Source: Antitrichia curtipendula
Taxonomy: Eukaryota; Streptophyta; Bryopsida; Hypnales; Leucodontaceae
Direction of reading: 5' to 3'
Assembly (NCBI GenBank): GCA_951230915.1
Contig: OX579637.1
Coordinates: 26,102,001 to 26,166,000 of the forward strand
Length of the DNA: 64,000 nt
This document shows positions 1-9,790 of this stretch, piece after piece. The position numbers and the translations under genes are program-made. The first letter of the stretch is position 1. Every line of letters begins with the position of its first letter. Under the pieces are notes generated by a model. It was not told the origin of the DNA, ran no database searches, and saw only the letters and a list, made by a program, of their open reading frames with translations.

Positions 1-178
1 GCACAAATTAAATATTTTTGTGCATTCTAATACTTGAGGGTGTTTACAACTTTTACAACTTTCTTCAAGTCACTTTGAAAGTGGAATTCTATGACATTAG
101 ATGTGGACGCCAGAAAACTACAGATTCAGTTTAATTCCGATTCTTTTATTATTCACGTGAGGGTGGATTCAATGCTAC

Positions 179-201
179 GCACAAAATAAATATTTTTGTG
201 C
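179..201. repeat. Inverted repeat at monomer 1-23 (example copy)
   Basis: The arms GCACAAAA and TTTTGTGC are exact reverse complements separated by a 7-base A/T spacer. The arms shorten to 6 bp in units whose first segment reads GCACAACTTAAAT, and the dyad is lost on its right side in the altered units listed from 50715 onward. The element recurs once per unit. Dyad symmetry able to form stem-loops is a known feature of centromeric satellites in several eukaryotes; use here as a binding or structural site is inference. Confidence 0.85.
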
Positions 202-221
202 ATTCTAATACTTGAGGGTGT

Positions 222-239
222 TTACAACTTTCACAACTT
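222..239. repeat. Abutting 9-bp direct repeats inside the monomer (example copy)
   Basis: Two copies of a 9-mer lie end to end at monomer 44-61: here TTACAACTT followed by TCACAACTT. In other units both copies read TTACAACTT, or the first reads TTACAACTC, giving the three main sub-alleles of this segment (TTTTAC, TTTCAC, TCTTAC). The arrangement looks like a small internal duplication in the ancestral monomer. The alleles are useful diagnostic markers for the HOR blocks. Confidence 0.8.
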
Positions 240-248
240 TCTACAAGT

Positions 249-261
249 CACTTTGAAAGTG
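249..261. repeat. 13-bp dyad CACTTT-S-AAAGTG (example copy)
   Basis: Six-base perfect arms flank a single central base at monomer 71-83. The central base is G in this copy and C in most others; both forms are perfect dyads. G is frequent before about 14 kb and again after about 54 kb, while C dominates between. A few copies break an arm, for example near 7199 (AAATTGG), 10575 (CTCTCAAAG), 16626 (CATTCAAAG), 37978 (TTGGAAGTG) and 62706 (GTGACTTTG). Confidence 0.85.
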
Positions 262-267
262 GAATTC
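262..267. other. EcoRI site GAATTC, once per typical monomer (example copy)
   Basis: GAATTC directly follows the 13-bp dyad (monomer 84-89) in most units. It is lost in units reading GAATAC (for example near 441, 795, 2577, 4169, 5780, 12900, 16282, 54713, 55243), in GGATTTC units (near 37987, 40659, 50799, 52400) and in a few single variants (12543, 16815, 50442, 58447). An EcoRI digest should therefore give a 178-bp ladder with predictable multiples. Confidence 0.9.
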
Positions 268-330
268 TATGAGATTAGATGTAGAGGCCACGAAACTACA
301 GGTTCAGTTTAATTCCGATTCTTTTATTAT

Positions 331-338
331 TCACGTGA
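331..338. other. 8-bp palindrome TCACGTGA with CACGTG core (example copy)
   Basis: A perfect 8-bp palindrome occupies monomer 153-160. CACGTG is the core recognised by many bHLH and bZIP factors (E-box or G-box), and it resembles the CDEI element (RTCACRTG) of budding-yeast centromeres except for the first purine. The core is very well kept across the array: I saw it broken at only about five copies (688-695, 5671-5678, 6028-6035, 40548-40555, 42682-42689). Binding by any protein is inference. Confidence 0.8.
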
Positions 339-890
339 GGGTGGATTCAATGCTACGCACAACTTAAATATTTTTGTGCATTCTAATACTTGAGGGTGGT
401 TAAAACTCTTACAACTTTCTTCAAGTCACTTTCAAAGTGGAATACTATGACATTAGATGTGGAGGCCACGAAACTACAGGTTCAGTTTAATTCCGATTCT
501 TTTATTATTCACGTGAGGGTGGATTCAATGCTACGCACAAAATAAATATTTTTGTGCATTCTAATACTTGAGGGTGTTTACAACTTTCACAACTTTCTAC
601 AAGTCACTTTGAAAGTGGAATTCTATGACATTAGATGTTGAGGCCCCGAAACTACAGGTTCAGTTTAATTCCGATTCTTTTAATATTCATGTGAGGGTGG
701 ATTCAATGCTACGCACAACTTAAATATTTTTGTGCATTCTAATACTTGAGGGTGGTTAAAACTCTTACAACTTTCTTCAAGTCACTTTCAAAGTGGAATA
801 CTATGACATTAGATGTGGAGGCCACGAAACTACAGGTTCAGTTTAATTCCGATTCTTTTATTATTCACGTGAGGGTGGATTCAATGCTAC

Positions 891-1780
891 GCACAAATTA
901 AATATTTTTGTGCATTCTAATACTTGAGGGTGTTTACAACTTTCACAACTTTCTTCAAGTCACTTTGAAAGTGGAATTCTATGACATTAGATGTGGAGGC
1001 CAGAAAACTACAGGTTCAGTTTAATTCCGATTTTTTTATTATTCACGTGAGGGTGGATTCAATGCTACGCACAAAATAAATATTTTTGTGCATTCTAATA
1101 CTTGAGGGTGGTTACAACTCTTACAACTTTCTTCAAGTCACTTTCAAAGTGGAATTCTATGACATTAGATGTGGAGGCCACGAAACTACAGGTTCAGTTT
1201 AATTCCGATTCTTTTATTATTCACGTGAGGGTGGATTCAATGCTACGCACAAAATAAATATTTTTGTGCATTCTAATACTTGAGGGTGTTTACAACTTTC
1301 ACAACTTTCTTCAAGTCACTTTGAAAGTGGAATTCTATGACATTAGATGTGGAGGCCAGAAAACTACAGGTTCAGTTTAATTCCGATTCTTTTATTATTC
1401 ACGTGAGGGTGGATTCAATGCTACGCACAAAATAAATATTTTTGTGCATTCTAATACTTGAGGGTGTTTACAACTTTTACAACTTTCTACAAGTCACTTT
1501 GAAAGTGGAATTCTATGACATTAGATGTGGAGGACACGAAACTCCAGGTTCAGTTTAATTCCGATTCTTTTATTATTCACGTGAGGGTGGATTCAATGCT
1601 ACGCACAACTTAAATATTTTTGTGCATTCTAATACTTGAGGGTGTTTACAACTTTCACAACTTTCTACAAGTCACTTTCAAAGTGGAATTCTATGACATT
1701 AGATGTGTAGGCCACGAAACTTCAGGTTCAGTTTAATTCCGATTCTTTTATTATTCACGTGAGGGTGGATTCAATGCTAC
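891..1780. repeat. Five-unit relative of the 1068-bp hexamer, one unit short
   Basis: Units at 891, 1069, 1247, 1425 and 1603 match the order of the hexamer at 7655-8722, except that two hexamer units (8011 and 8189) are represented by a single hybrid at 1247-1424. The last two units carry the distinctive GGAGGACACGAAACTCC and GTGTAGG...ACTTCAGG alleles. The following pair (1781 and 1959, with CTGATTC and GTACATTCTATTGC) also matches 9791 and 9969. Confidence 0.7.
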
Positions 1781-2314
1781 GCACAAAATAAATATTTTTG
1801 TGCATTCTAATACTTGAGGGTGTTTACAACTTTTACAACTTTCTACAAGTCACTTTGAAAGTGGAATTCTATGACATTAGATGTTGAGGCCACGAAACTA
1901 CAGGTTCAGTTTAATTCTGATTCTTTTGTTATTCACGTGAGGGTGGATTCAATGCTACGCACAAAATAAATATTTTTGTACATTCTATTGCTTGAGGTTT
2001 TTTACAACTCTTACAACTTTCTTCAAGTCACTTTCAAAGTGGAATTCTATGACATTAGATGTGGAGGCCACGAAACTCCAGGTTCAGTTTAATTCCGATT
2101 CTTTTATTATTCACGTGAGGGTGGATTCAATGCTACGCACAAATTAAATATTTTTGTGCATTCTAATACTTGAGGGTGTTTACAACTTTTACAGCTTTCT
2201 TCAAGTCACTTTGAAAGTGGAATTCTATGACATTAGATGTGGACGCCAGAAAACTACAGGTTCAGTTTAATTCCGATTCTTTTATTATTCACGTGAGGGT
2301 GGATTCAATGCTAC

Positions 2315-2848
2315 GCACAAAATAAATGTTTTTGTGCATTCTAATACTTGAGGGTGTTTACAACTTTTACAACTTTCTACAAGTCACTTTCAAAGTGGAA
2401 TTCTATGACATTAGATGTGGAGGCCACGAAACTCCAGGTTCAGTTTAATTCCGATTCTTTTATTATTCACGTGAGGGTGGATTCAATGCTACGCACAACT
2501 TAAATATTTTTGTGCATTCTAATACTTGAGGGTGGTTAAAACTCTTACAACTTTCTTCAAGTCACTTTCAAAGTGGAATACTATGACATTAGATGTGGAG
2601 GCCACGAAACTACAGGTTCAGTTTAATTCCGATTCTTTTATTATTCACGTGAGGGTGGATTCAATGCTACGCACAAATTAAATATTTTTGTGCATTCTAA
2701 TACTTGAGGGTGTTTACAACTTTCACAACTTTCTTCAAGTCACTTTGAAAGTGGAATTCTATGACATTAGATGTGGAGGCCACGAAACTACAGGTTCAGT
2801 TTAATTCCGATTTTTTTATTATTCACGTGAGGGTGGATTCAATGCTAC
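2315..2848. repeat. Trimer block repeated about 10.3 kb away
   Basis: Three units beginning with the rare AAATGTTTTTGTGC start at 2315; the same order (AAATGTTTT unit, GTGGTTAAAACTC unit, AAATTAAAT unit with GATTTTTTTATT) occurs at 12639-13172. The distance is 10,324 bp, exactly 58 units. This shows segmental exchange across much of zone I. Confidence 0.7.
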
Positions 2849-5162
2849 GCACAAAATAAATATTTTTGTGCATTCTAATACTTGAGGGTGGTTAAAACTC
2901 TTACAACTTTCTTCAAGTCACTTTCAAAGTGGAATACTATGACATTAGATGTTGAGGCCACGAAACTACAGGTTCAGTTTAATTCCGATTCTTTTGTTAT
3001 TCACGTGAGGGTGGATTCAATGCTACGCACAAAATAAATATTTTTGTGCATTCTAATACTTGAGGGTGTTTACAACTTTCACAACTTTCTACAAGTCACT
3101 TTCAAAGTGGAATTCTATGACATTAGATGTGGAGGCCACGAAACTCCAGGTTCAGTTTAATTCCGATTCTTTTATTATTCACGTGAGGGTGGATTCAATG
3201 CTACGCACAACTTAAATATTTTTGTGCATTCTAATACTTGAGGGTGTTTACAACTTTTACAACTTTCTTCAAGTCACTTTGAAAGTGGAATTCTATGACA
3301 TTAGATGTGGACGCCAGAAAACTACAGCTTCAGTTTAATTCCGATTCTTTTATTATTCACGTGAGGGTGGATTCAATGCTACGCACAAAATAAATATTTT
3401 TGTGCATTCTAATACTTGAGGGTGTTTACAACTTTTACAACTTTCTTCAAGTCACTTTGAAAGTGGAATTCTATGACATTAGATGTGGACGCCAGAAAAC
3501 TACAGGTTCAGTTTAATTCCGATTCTTTTAATATTCACGTGAGGGTGGATTCAATGCTACGCACAACTTAAATATTTTTGTGCATTCTAATACTTGAGGG
3601 TGGTTAAAACTTTTACAACTTTCTTCAAGTCACTTTGAAAGTGGAATTCTATGACATTAGATGTGGAGGCCAGAAAACTACAGGTTCAGTTTAATTCCGA
3701 TTCTTTTATTATTCACGTGAGGGTGGATTCAATGCTACGTACAACTTAAATATTTTTGTGCATTCTAATACTTGAGGGTGTTTACAACTTTCACAACTTT
3801 CTTCAAGTCACTTTGAAAGTGGAATTCTATGACATTAGATGTGGACGCCAGAAAACTACAGGTTCAGTTTAATTCCGATTCTTTTAATATTCACGTGAGG
3901 GTGGATTCAATGCTACGCACAACTTAAATATTTTTGTGCATTCTAATACTTGAGGGTGTTTACAACTTTCACAACTTTCTACAAGTCACTTTCAAAGTGG
4001 AATTCTATGACATTAGATGTTGAGGCCACGAAACTACAGGTTCAGTTTAATTGCGATTCTTTTATTATTCACGTGAGGGTGGATTCAATGCTACGCACAA
4101 CTTAAATATTTTTGTGCATTCTAATACTTGAGGGTGGTTAAAACTCTTACAACTTTCTTCAAGTCACTTTCAAAGTGGAATACTATGACATTAGATGTTG
4201 AGGCCACGAAACTACAGGTTCAGTTTAATTCCGATTCTTTTGTTATTCACGTGAGGGTGGATTCAATGCTACGCACAAAATAAATATTTTTGTGCATTCT
4301 AATACTTGAGGGTGTTTACAACTTTCACAACTTTCTACAAGTCACTTTCAAAGTGGAATTCTATGACATTAGATGTGGAGGCCACGAAACTCCAGGTTCA
4401 GTTTAATTCCGATTCTTTTATTATTCACGTGAGGGTGGATTCAATGCTACGCACAACTTAAATATTTTTGTGCATTCTAATACTTGAGGGTGTTTACAAC
4501 TTTTACAACTTTCTTCAAGTCACTTTGAAAGTGGAATTCTATGACATTAGATGTGGACGCCAGAAAACTACAGCTTCAGTTTAATTCCGATTCTTTTATT
4601 ATTCACGTGAGGGTGGATTCAATGCTACGCACAAAATAAATATTTTTGTGCATTCTAATACTTGAGGGTGTTTACAACTTTTACAACTTTCTTCAAGTCA
4701 CTTTGAAAGTGGAATTCTATGACATTAGATGTGGACGCCAGAAAACTACAGGTTCAGTTTAATTCCGATTCTTTTAATATTCACGTGAGGGTGGATTCAA
4801 TGCTACGCACAACTTAAATATTTTTGTGCATTCTAATACTTGAGGGTGGTTAAAACTTTTACAACTTTCTTCAAGTCACTTTGAAAGTGGAATTCTATGA
4901 CATTAGATGTGGAGGCCAGAAAACTACAGGTTCAGTTTAATTCCGATTCTTTTATTATTCACGTGAGGGTGGATTCAATGCTACGTACAACTTAAATATT
5001 TTTGTGCATTCTAATACTTGAGGGTGTTTACAACTTTCACAACTTTCTACAAGTCACTTTCAAAGTGGAATTCTATGACATTAGATGTTGAGGCCACGAA
5101 ACTACAGGTTCAGTTTAATTGCGATTCTTTTGTTATTCACGTGAGGGTGGATTCAATGCTAC
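2849..5162. repeat. 7-mer HOR (1246 bp): one full and one shortened copy
   Basis: First copy: seven units starting at 2849, 3027, 3205, 3383, 3561, 3739 and 3917. Second copy: six units at 4095, 4273, 4451, 4629, 4807 and 4985. The rare CTACAGCTTC allele sits at 3325 and 4571, exactly 1246 bp apart, and TTTTAATATT and GTACAACTT markers keep the same order. The sixth unit of the second copy is a hybrid of the sixth and seventh units of the first. The first unit of each copy differs mainly in its opening bases (AAAATAAAT against AACTTAAAT). Confidence 0.8.
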
Positions 5163-7298
5163 GCACAAAATAAATATTTTTGTACATTCTATTGGTTGAG
5201 GTTTTTTACAACTCTTACAACTTTCTTCAAGTCACTTTCAAAGTGGAATTCTATGACATTAGATGTGGAGGCCACGAAACTCCAGGTTCAGTTTAATTGC
5301 GATTCTTTTGTTATTCACGTGAGGGTGGATTCAATGCTACGCACAAATTAAATATTTTTGTGCATTCTAATACTTGAGGGTGTTTACAACATTTACAACT
5401 TTCTTCAAGTCACTTTGAAAGTAGAATTCTCTGACATTAGATGTGGACGCCAGAAAACTACAGGTTCAGTTTAATTCCGATTCTTTTATTATTCACGTGA
5501 GGGTGGATTCAATGCTACGCACAAAATAAATATTTTTGTGCATTCTAATACTTGAGGGTGTTTACAACTTTCACAACTTTCTACAAGTCACTTTGAAAGT
5601 GGAATTCTATGAGATTAGATGTAGAGGCCACGAAACTACAGGTTCAGTTTAATTCCGATTCTTTTATTATTCACTTGAGGGTGGATTCAATGCTACGCAC
5701 AACTTAAATATTTTTGTGCATTCTAATACTTGAGGGTGGTTAAAACTCTTACAACTTTCTTCAAGTCACTTTCAAAGTGGAATACTATGACATTAGATGT
5801 TGAGGCCACGAAACTACAGGTTCAGTTTAATTCCGATTCTTTTATTATTCACGTGAGGGTGGATTCAATGCTACGCACAAAATAAATATTTTTGTGCATT
5901 CTAATACTTGAGGGTGTTTACAACTTTCACAACTTTCTACAAGTCACTTTGAAAGTGGAATTCTATGAGATTAGATGTAGAGGCCACGAAACTACAGGTT
6001 CAGTTTAATTCCGATTCTTTTATTATTCATGTGAGGGTGGATTCAATGCTACGCACAACTTAAATATTTTTGTGCATTCTAATACTTGAGGGTGGTTAAA
6101 ACTCTTACAACTTTCTTCAAGTCACTTTCAAAGTGGAATACTATGACATTAGATGTTGAGGCCACGAAACTACAGGTTCAGTTTAATTCCGATTCTTTTG
6201 TTATTCACGTGAGGGTGGATTCAATGCTACGCACAAAATAAATATTTTTGTACATTCTATTGGTTGAGGTTTTTTACAACTCTTACAACTTTCTTCAAGT
6301 CACTTTCAAAGTGGAATTCTATGACATTAGATGTGGAGGCCACGAAACTCCAGGTTCAGTTTAATTGCGATTCTTTTGTTATTCACGTGAGGGTGGATTC
6401 AATGCTACGCACAAATTAAATATTTTTGTGCATTCTAATACTTGAGGGTGTTTACAACTTTTACAACTTTCTTCAAGTCACTTTGAAAGTGGAATTCTAT
6501 GACATTAGATGTGGACGCCAGAAAACTACAGGTTCAGTTTAATTCCGATTCTTTTATTATTCACGTGAGGGTGGATTCAATGCTACGCACAAAATAAATA
6601 TTTTTGTGCATTCTAATACTTGAGGGTGTTTACAACTTTCACAACTTTCTACAAGTCACTTTGAAAGTGGAATTCTATGAGATTAGATGTAGAGGCCACG
6701 AAACTACAGGTTCAGTTTAATTCCGATTCTTTTATTATTCACGTGAGGGTGGATTCAATGCTACGCACAACTTAAATATTTTTGTGCATTCTAATACTTG
6801 AGGGTGGTTAAAACTCTTACAACTTTCTTCAAGTCACTTTCAAAGTGGAATACTATGACATTAGATGTTGAGGCCACGAAACTACAGGTTCAGTTTAATT
6901 CCGATTCTTTTATTATTCACGTGAGGGTGGATTCAATGCTACGCACAAAATAAATATTTTTGTGCATTCTAATACTTGAGGGTGTTTACAACTTTCACAA
7001 CTTTCTTCAAGTCACTTTGAAAGTGGAATTCTATGACATTAGATGTGGAGGCCAGAAAACTACAGGTTCAGTTTAATTCCGATTTTTTTATTATTCACGT
7101 GAGGGTGGATTCAATGCTACGCACAAATTAAATATTTTTGTGCATTCTAATACTTGAGGGTGTTTACAACTTTTACAACTTTCTTCAAGTCACTTTCAAA
7201 TTGGAATTCTATGACATTAGATGTGGACGCCAGAAAACTACAGGTTCAGTTTAATTCCGATTCTTTTATTATTCACGTGACGGTGGATTCAATGCTAC
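5163..7298. repeat. 6-mer HOR (1068 bp), two partly diverged copies
   Basis: Units reading GTACATTCTATTGGTTGAGG start at 5163 and 6231. Each is followed by an AAATTAAAT unit with GGACGCC, a GAGATTAG/GTAGAGG unit and a GTGGTTAAAACTC/GAATAC unit. The fifth and sixth positions differ between copies. The GAGATTAG unit is itself locally amplified, at 5519, 5875, 6587 and 7299. Confidence 0.7.
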
Positions 7299-7654
7299 GC
7301 ACAAAATAAATATTTTTGTGCATTCTAATACTTGAGGGTGTTTACAACTTTCACAACTTTCTACAAGTCACTTTGAAAGTGGAATTCTATGAGATTAGAT
7401 GTAGAGGCCAGGAAACTACAGGTTCAGTTTAATTCCGATTCTTTTATTATTCACGTGAGGGTGGATTCAATGCTACGCACAACTTAAATATTTTTGTGCA
7501 TTCTAATACTTGAGGGTGGTTAAAACTCTTACAACTTTCTTCAAGTCACTTTCAAAGTGGAATACTATGACATTAGATGTGGAGGCCACGAAACTACAGG
7601 TTCAGTTTAATTCCGATTCTTTTATTATTCACGTGAGGGTGGATTCAATGCTAC

Positions 7655-9790
7655 GCACAAATTAAATATTTTTGTGCATTCTAATACTTGAGGGTGTTTA
7701 CAACTTTCACAACTTTCTTCAAGTCACTTTCAAAGTGGAATTCTATGACATTAGATGTGGAGGCCAGAAAACTACAGGTTCAGTTTAATTCCGATTTTTT
7801 TATTATTCACGTGAGGGTGGATTCAATGCTACGCACAAAATAAATATTTTTGTGCATTCTAATACTTGAGGGTGGTTACAACTCTTACAACTTTCTTCAA
7901 GTCACTTTCAAAGTGGAATTCTATGACATTAGATGTGGAGGCCACGAAACTACAGGTTCAGTTTAATTCCGATTCTTTTATTATTCACGTGAGGGTGGAT
8001 TCAATGCTACGCACAAAATAAATATTTTTGTGCATTCTAATACTTGAGGGTGTTTACAACTTTTACAACTTTCTACAAGTCACTTTCAAAGTGGAATTCT
8101 ATGACATTAGATGTGGAGGCCACGAAACTACAGGTTCAGTTTAATTCCGATTCTTTTATTATTCACGTGAGGGTGGATTCAATGCTACGCACAAATTAAA
8201 TATTTTTGTGCATTCTAATACTTGAGGGTGTTTACAACTTTCACAACTTTCTTCAAGTCACTTTGAAAGTGGAATTCTATGACATTAGATGTGGAGGCCA
8301 GAAAACTACAGGTTCAGTTTAATTCCGATTCTTTTATTATTCACGTGAGGGTGGATTCAATGCTACGCACAAAATAAATATTTTTGTGCATTCTAATACT
8401 TGAGGGTGTTTACAACTTTTACAACTTTCTACAAGTCACTTTGAAAGTGGAATTCTATGACATTAGATGTGGAGGACACGAAACTCCAGGTTCAGTTTAA
8501 TTCCGATTCTTTTATTATTCACGTGAGGGTGGATTCAATGCTACGCACAACTTAAATATTTTTGTGCATTCTAATACTTGAGGGTGTTTACAACTTTCAC
8601 AACTTTCTACAAGTCACTTTCAAAGTGGAATTCTATGACATTAGATGTGTAGGCCACGAAACTTCAGGTTCAGTTTAATTCCGATTCTTTTATTATTCAC
8701 GTGAGGGTGGATTCAATGCTACGCACAAATTAAATATTTTTGTGCATTCTAATACTTGAGGGTGTTTACAACTTTCACAACTTTCTTCAAGTCACTTTGA
8801 AAGTGGAATTCTATGACATTAGATGTGGAGGCCAGAAAACTACAGGTTCAGTTTAATTCCGATTTTTTTATTATTCACGTGAGGGTGGATTCAATGCTAC
8901 GCACAAAATAAATATTTTTGTGCATTCTAATACTTGAGGGTGGTTACAACTCTTACAACTTTCTTCAAGTCACTTTCAAAGTGGAATTCTATGACATTAG
9001 ATGTGGACGCCAGAAAACTACAGGTTCAGTTTAATTCCGATTCTTTTATTATTCACGTGAGGGTGGATTCAATGCTACGCACAAAATAAATATTTTTGTG
9101 CATTCTAATACTTGAGGGTGTTTACAACTTTTACAACTTTCTACAAGTCACTTTCAAAGTGGAATTCTATGACATTAGATGTGGAGGCCACGAAACTACA
9201 GGTTCAGTTTAATTCCGATTCTTTTATTATTCACGTGAGGGTGGATTCAATGCTACGCACAAATTAAATATTTTTGTGCATTCTAATACTTGAGGGTGTT
9301 TACAACTTTCACAACTTTCTTCAAGTCACTTTGAAAGTGGAATTCTATGACATTAGATGTGGAGGCCAGAAAACTACAGGTTCAGTTTAATTCCGATTCT
9401 TTTATTATTCACGTGAGGGTGGATTCAATGCTACGCACAAAATAAATATTTTTGTGCATTCTAATACTTGAGGGTGTTTACAACTTTTACAACTTTCTAC
9501 AAGTCACTTTGAAAGTGGAATTCTATGACATTAGATGTGGAGGACACGAAACTCCAGGTTCAGTTTAATTCCGATTCTTTTATTATTCACGTGAGGGTGG
9601 ATTCAATGCTACGCACAACTTAAATATTTTTGTGCATTCTAATACTTGAGGGTGTTTACAACTTTCACAACTTTCTACAAGTCACTTTCAAAGTGGAATT
9701 CTATGACATTAGATGTGTAGGCCACGAAACTTCAGGTTCAGTTTAATTCCGATTCTTTTATTATTCACGTGAGGGTGGATTCAATGCTAC
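7655..9790. repeat. 6-mer HOR (1068 bp), two tandem copies
   Basis: Copies start at 7655 and 8723. The fixed order ends with a GGAGGACACG...CTCCAGG unit (8367, 9435) and a GTGTAGG...ACTTCAGG unit (8545, 9613). Visible differences are few: the dyad centre of the first unit (C against G) and the GGAGGCCACG against GGACGCCAGA allele of the second. Confidence 0.8.

Larger units (their letters stand above)
179..356. repeat. Reference 178-bp monomer
   Basis: A complete unit used here to define monomer coordinates 1-178. In order it holds a terminal inverted repeat (1-23), TTGAGGGTG (34-42), two 9-bp direct repeats (44-61), a 13-bp dyad (71-83), GAATTC (84-89), a variable GATTAG/GATGTGGAGGCC section (92-111), CACGAAACTACAGG (111-124), TTTAATTCCGATTC (130-143), the TCACGTGA palindrome (153-160) and GGTGGATTCAATGCTAC (162-178). 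Three first-segment alleles recur through the array: AAAATAAAT (as here), AAATTAAAT and AACTTAAAT. This particular copy also carries the uncommon GAGATTAG and GTAGAGG variants, shared with units at 5519, 5875, 6587 and 7299. Confidence 0.95.

Noticed and set aside
179..201. Rho-independent terminator at the terminal inverted repeat
   Set aside because: The stem is A/T rich, there is no G+C-rich stem with a following T run, no gene lies upstream, and the context is eukaryotic satellite DNA.
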